The notes under the pieces are model-generated. The model did no database searches. It was not told the DNA's origin and worked only from the letters and a program-made list of their open reading frames with translations. The translations under genes were made by a program, and so were the position numbers. From Rutidosis leptorrhynchoides (Eukaryota > Streptophyta > Magnoliopsida > Asterales > Asteraceae), in the NCBI RefSeq assembly GCF_046630445.1, contig NC_092333.1:719502001-719566000 (forward strand): a stretch of 64,000 nucleotides of DNA, given 5' to 3'. Of this stretch, positions 62,360-64,000 are shown in pieces (position 1 is the first letter of the stretch; every line of letters begins with the position of its first letter).

Positions 62360-64000
62360 TTAAGCTGTTGAAGGTGTTGACGAATCTTCTGGAAATAGAT
62401 GCGGGTATTTCTTCTTCATCTGATCTTCACGCTCCCAGGTGAACTCGGGTCCTCTACGAGCATTCCATCGAACCTTAACAATTGGTATCTTGTTTTGCTT
62501 AAGTCTTTTAACCTCACGATCCATTATTTCGACGGGTTCTTCGATGAATTGAAGTTTTTCGTTGATTTGGATTTCATCTAACGGAATAGTGAGATCTTCT
62601 TTAGCAAAACATTTCTTTAAATTCGAGACGTGGAAAGTGTTATGTACAGCCGCGAGTTGTTGAGGTAACTCTAGTCGGTAAGCTACTGGTCCGACACGAT
62701 CAATAATCTTGAATGGTCCAATATACCTTGGATTTAATTTCCCTCGTTTACCAAATCGAACAACGCCTTTCCAAGGTGCAACTTTAAGCATGACCATCTC
62801 TCCAATTTCAAATTCTATATCTTTTCTTTTAATGTCAGCGTAGCTCTTTTGTCAACTTTGGGCGGTTTTCAACCGTTGTTGAATTTGGATGATCTTCTCG
62901 GTAGTTTCTTGTATAATCTCTGGACCCGTAATCTGTCTATCCCCCACTTCACTCCAACAAATCGGAGACCTGCACTTTCTACCATAAAGTGCTTCAAACG
63001 GCGCCATCTCAATGCTTGAATGGTAGCTGTTGTTGTAGGAAAATTCTGCTAACGGTAGATGTCGATCCCAACTGTTTCCGAAATCAATAACACATGCTCG
63101 TAGCATGTCTTCAAGCGTTTGTATCGTCCTTTCGCTCTGCCCATCAGTTTGTGGATGATAGGCAGTACTCATGTCTAGACGAGTTCCTAATGCTTGCTGT
63201 AATGTCTGCCAGAATCTTGAAATAAATCTGCCATCCCTATCAGAGATAATAGAGATTGGTATTCCATGTCTGGAGACGACTTCCTTCAAATACAGTCGTG
63301 CTAACTTCTCCATCTTGTCATCTTCTCTTATTGGTAGGAAGTGTGCTGATTTGGTGAGACGATCAACTATTACCCAAATAGTATCAAAACCACTTGCAGT
63401 CCTTGGCAATTTAGTGATGAAATCCATGGTAATGTTTTCCCATTTCCATTCCGGGATTTCGGGTTGTTGAAGTAGACCTGATGGTTTCTGATGCTCAGCT
63501 TTGACCTTAGAACACGTCAAACATTCTCCTACGTATTTAGCAACATCGGCTTTCATACCCGGCCACCAAAAATGTTTCTTGAGATCCTTGTACATCTTCC
63601 CCGTTCCAGGATGTATTGAGTATCTGGTTTTATGATCTTCTCTAAGTACCATTTCTCTCATATCTCCAAATTTTGGTACCCAAATCCTTTCAGCCCTATA
63701 CCGGGTTCCGTCTTCCCGAATATTAAGATGCTTCTCCGATCCTTTGGGTATTTCATCCTTTAAATTTCCCTCTTTTAAAACTCCTTGTTGCGCCTCCTTT
63801 ATTTGAGTAGTAATGTTATTATGAATCATTATATTCATAGATTTTACTCGAATGGGTTCTCTGTCCTTCCTGCTCAAGGCATCGGCTACCACATTTGCCT
63901 TCCCCGGGTGGTAACGAATCTCAAAGTCGTAATCATTCAATAATTCACTCCACCTACGCTGCCTCATATTCAGTTGTTTCTGATTAAATATGTGTTGAAG
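62360..64000 (-). pseudogene. pol: E4 RNase H end, integrase and chromodomain, one stop
   Basis: Open from the window edge (RNase [17 protein letters not shown]) through the integrase zinc-binding part ([21 protein letters not shown]), DDE core ([27 protein letters not shown]) and CRSPICW, where E3 has a stop. A TGA at 62852-62854 follows KTAQS where E3 has Arg (CGA to TGA would explain it). After it the frame continues through the C-terminal domain ([13 protein letters not shown]) and a chromodomain-like end ([16 protein letters not shown]) to the stop at 62360. No frameshift is visible. Confidence 0.92.

Larger units (their letters stand above)
59079..64000 (-). mobile_element. E4: Tekay-like chromovirus, 3' part, runs off the window
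   Basis: 3' LTR 59079-62324 followed (reading right to left) by the 3' half of pol. Same architecture and PPT as E3 but a different subfamily: the LTR is closer to LTR B. The 5' LTR, ORF0, gag and RT lie beyond 64000. Confidence 0.92.

Overview
The window is repeat-dominated nuclear DNA from a flowering plant. I see no host gene I would defend. The evidence is: AT-rich sequence with very long (TA)n and (TTA)n tracts; several plant LTR-retrotransposon lineages nested in one another; primer-binding sites of the plant tRNA-Met and tRNA-Asp types; small MITEs and Helitron-like elements. The retrotransposon style (Tekay-like chromoviruses with 2.5-3.4 kb LTRs) reminds me of Asteraceae, but that is recollection, not proof.

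Layout, left to right. 1-9895: a decayed plus-strand Ty3/gypsy element (E1) with a GC-rich acidic leader ORF (ORF0), gag and pol. Its leader holds one complete minus-strand solo LTR (LTR B, 1520-4897, TSD GATAG) and the edge of another minus-strand LTR (LTR A, 1-1428). 9896-20236: a fragment of another LTR (E6) split by a complete but non-autonomous Athila/Tat-like element (E2, 10136-19747, TSD CTCTC) that keeps gag-protease and has lost RT, RNase H and integrase. 20237-23595: a degraded copia, perhaps Sirevirus-like, remnant with no pol. 23700-26007: a cluster of inverted-repeat elements, each embedded in (TA)n. 26859-38201: a young full-length Tekay-like element on the minus strand (E3, TSD CATTC) with LTRs about 0.5% diverged and one 1477-codon gag-pol frame broken by only two nonsense codons. 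40042-49125: a decayed Ty1/copia element on the minus strand (TSD ACTCC) with a nested gypsy solo LTR (LTR C, 40732-43642, TSD TATCT). 50338-51190: a foldback element with telomere-like repeats in its loop, inside (TA)n. 51515-52045: an array of a 16-bp palindrome. 52421-52655: a Tourist-like MITE with TAA TSDs. 53088-58025: two related Helitron-like elements, one carrying a solo LTR (LTR D, 53508-56000, TSD TTCTC) and the other preserving the empty site. 59079-64000: the 3' LTR and 3' half of another Tekay-like element on the minus strand (E4), running off the window.

The most interesting common thread is the Tekay-like LTR group (E3, E4, LTRs B, C, D). In every copy where the region is visible there is a GTGAGT...TTTATTCTCAG|G pair about 480-590 bp apart, which looks like an intron inside the LTR, and a small hairpin near the LTR 3' end whose stem is constant while its loop varies. 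E1 and E3 also carry an extra acidic ORF before gag, and E3 has a second exact copy of its polypurine-tract sequence between that ORF and gag. All coordinates, TSDs and repeat counts were read by eye from the sequence; no database search was possible.
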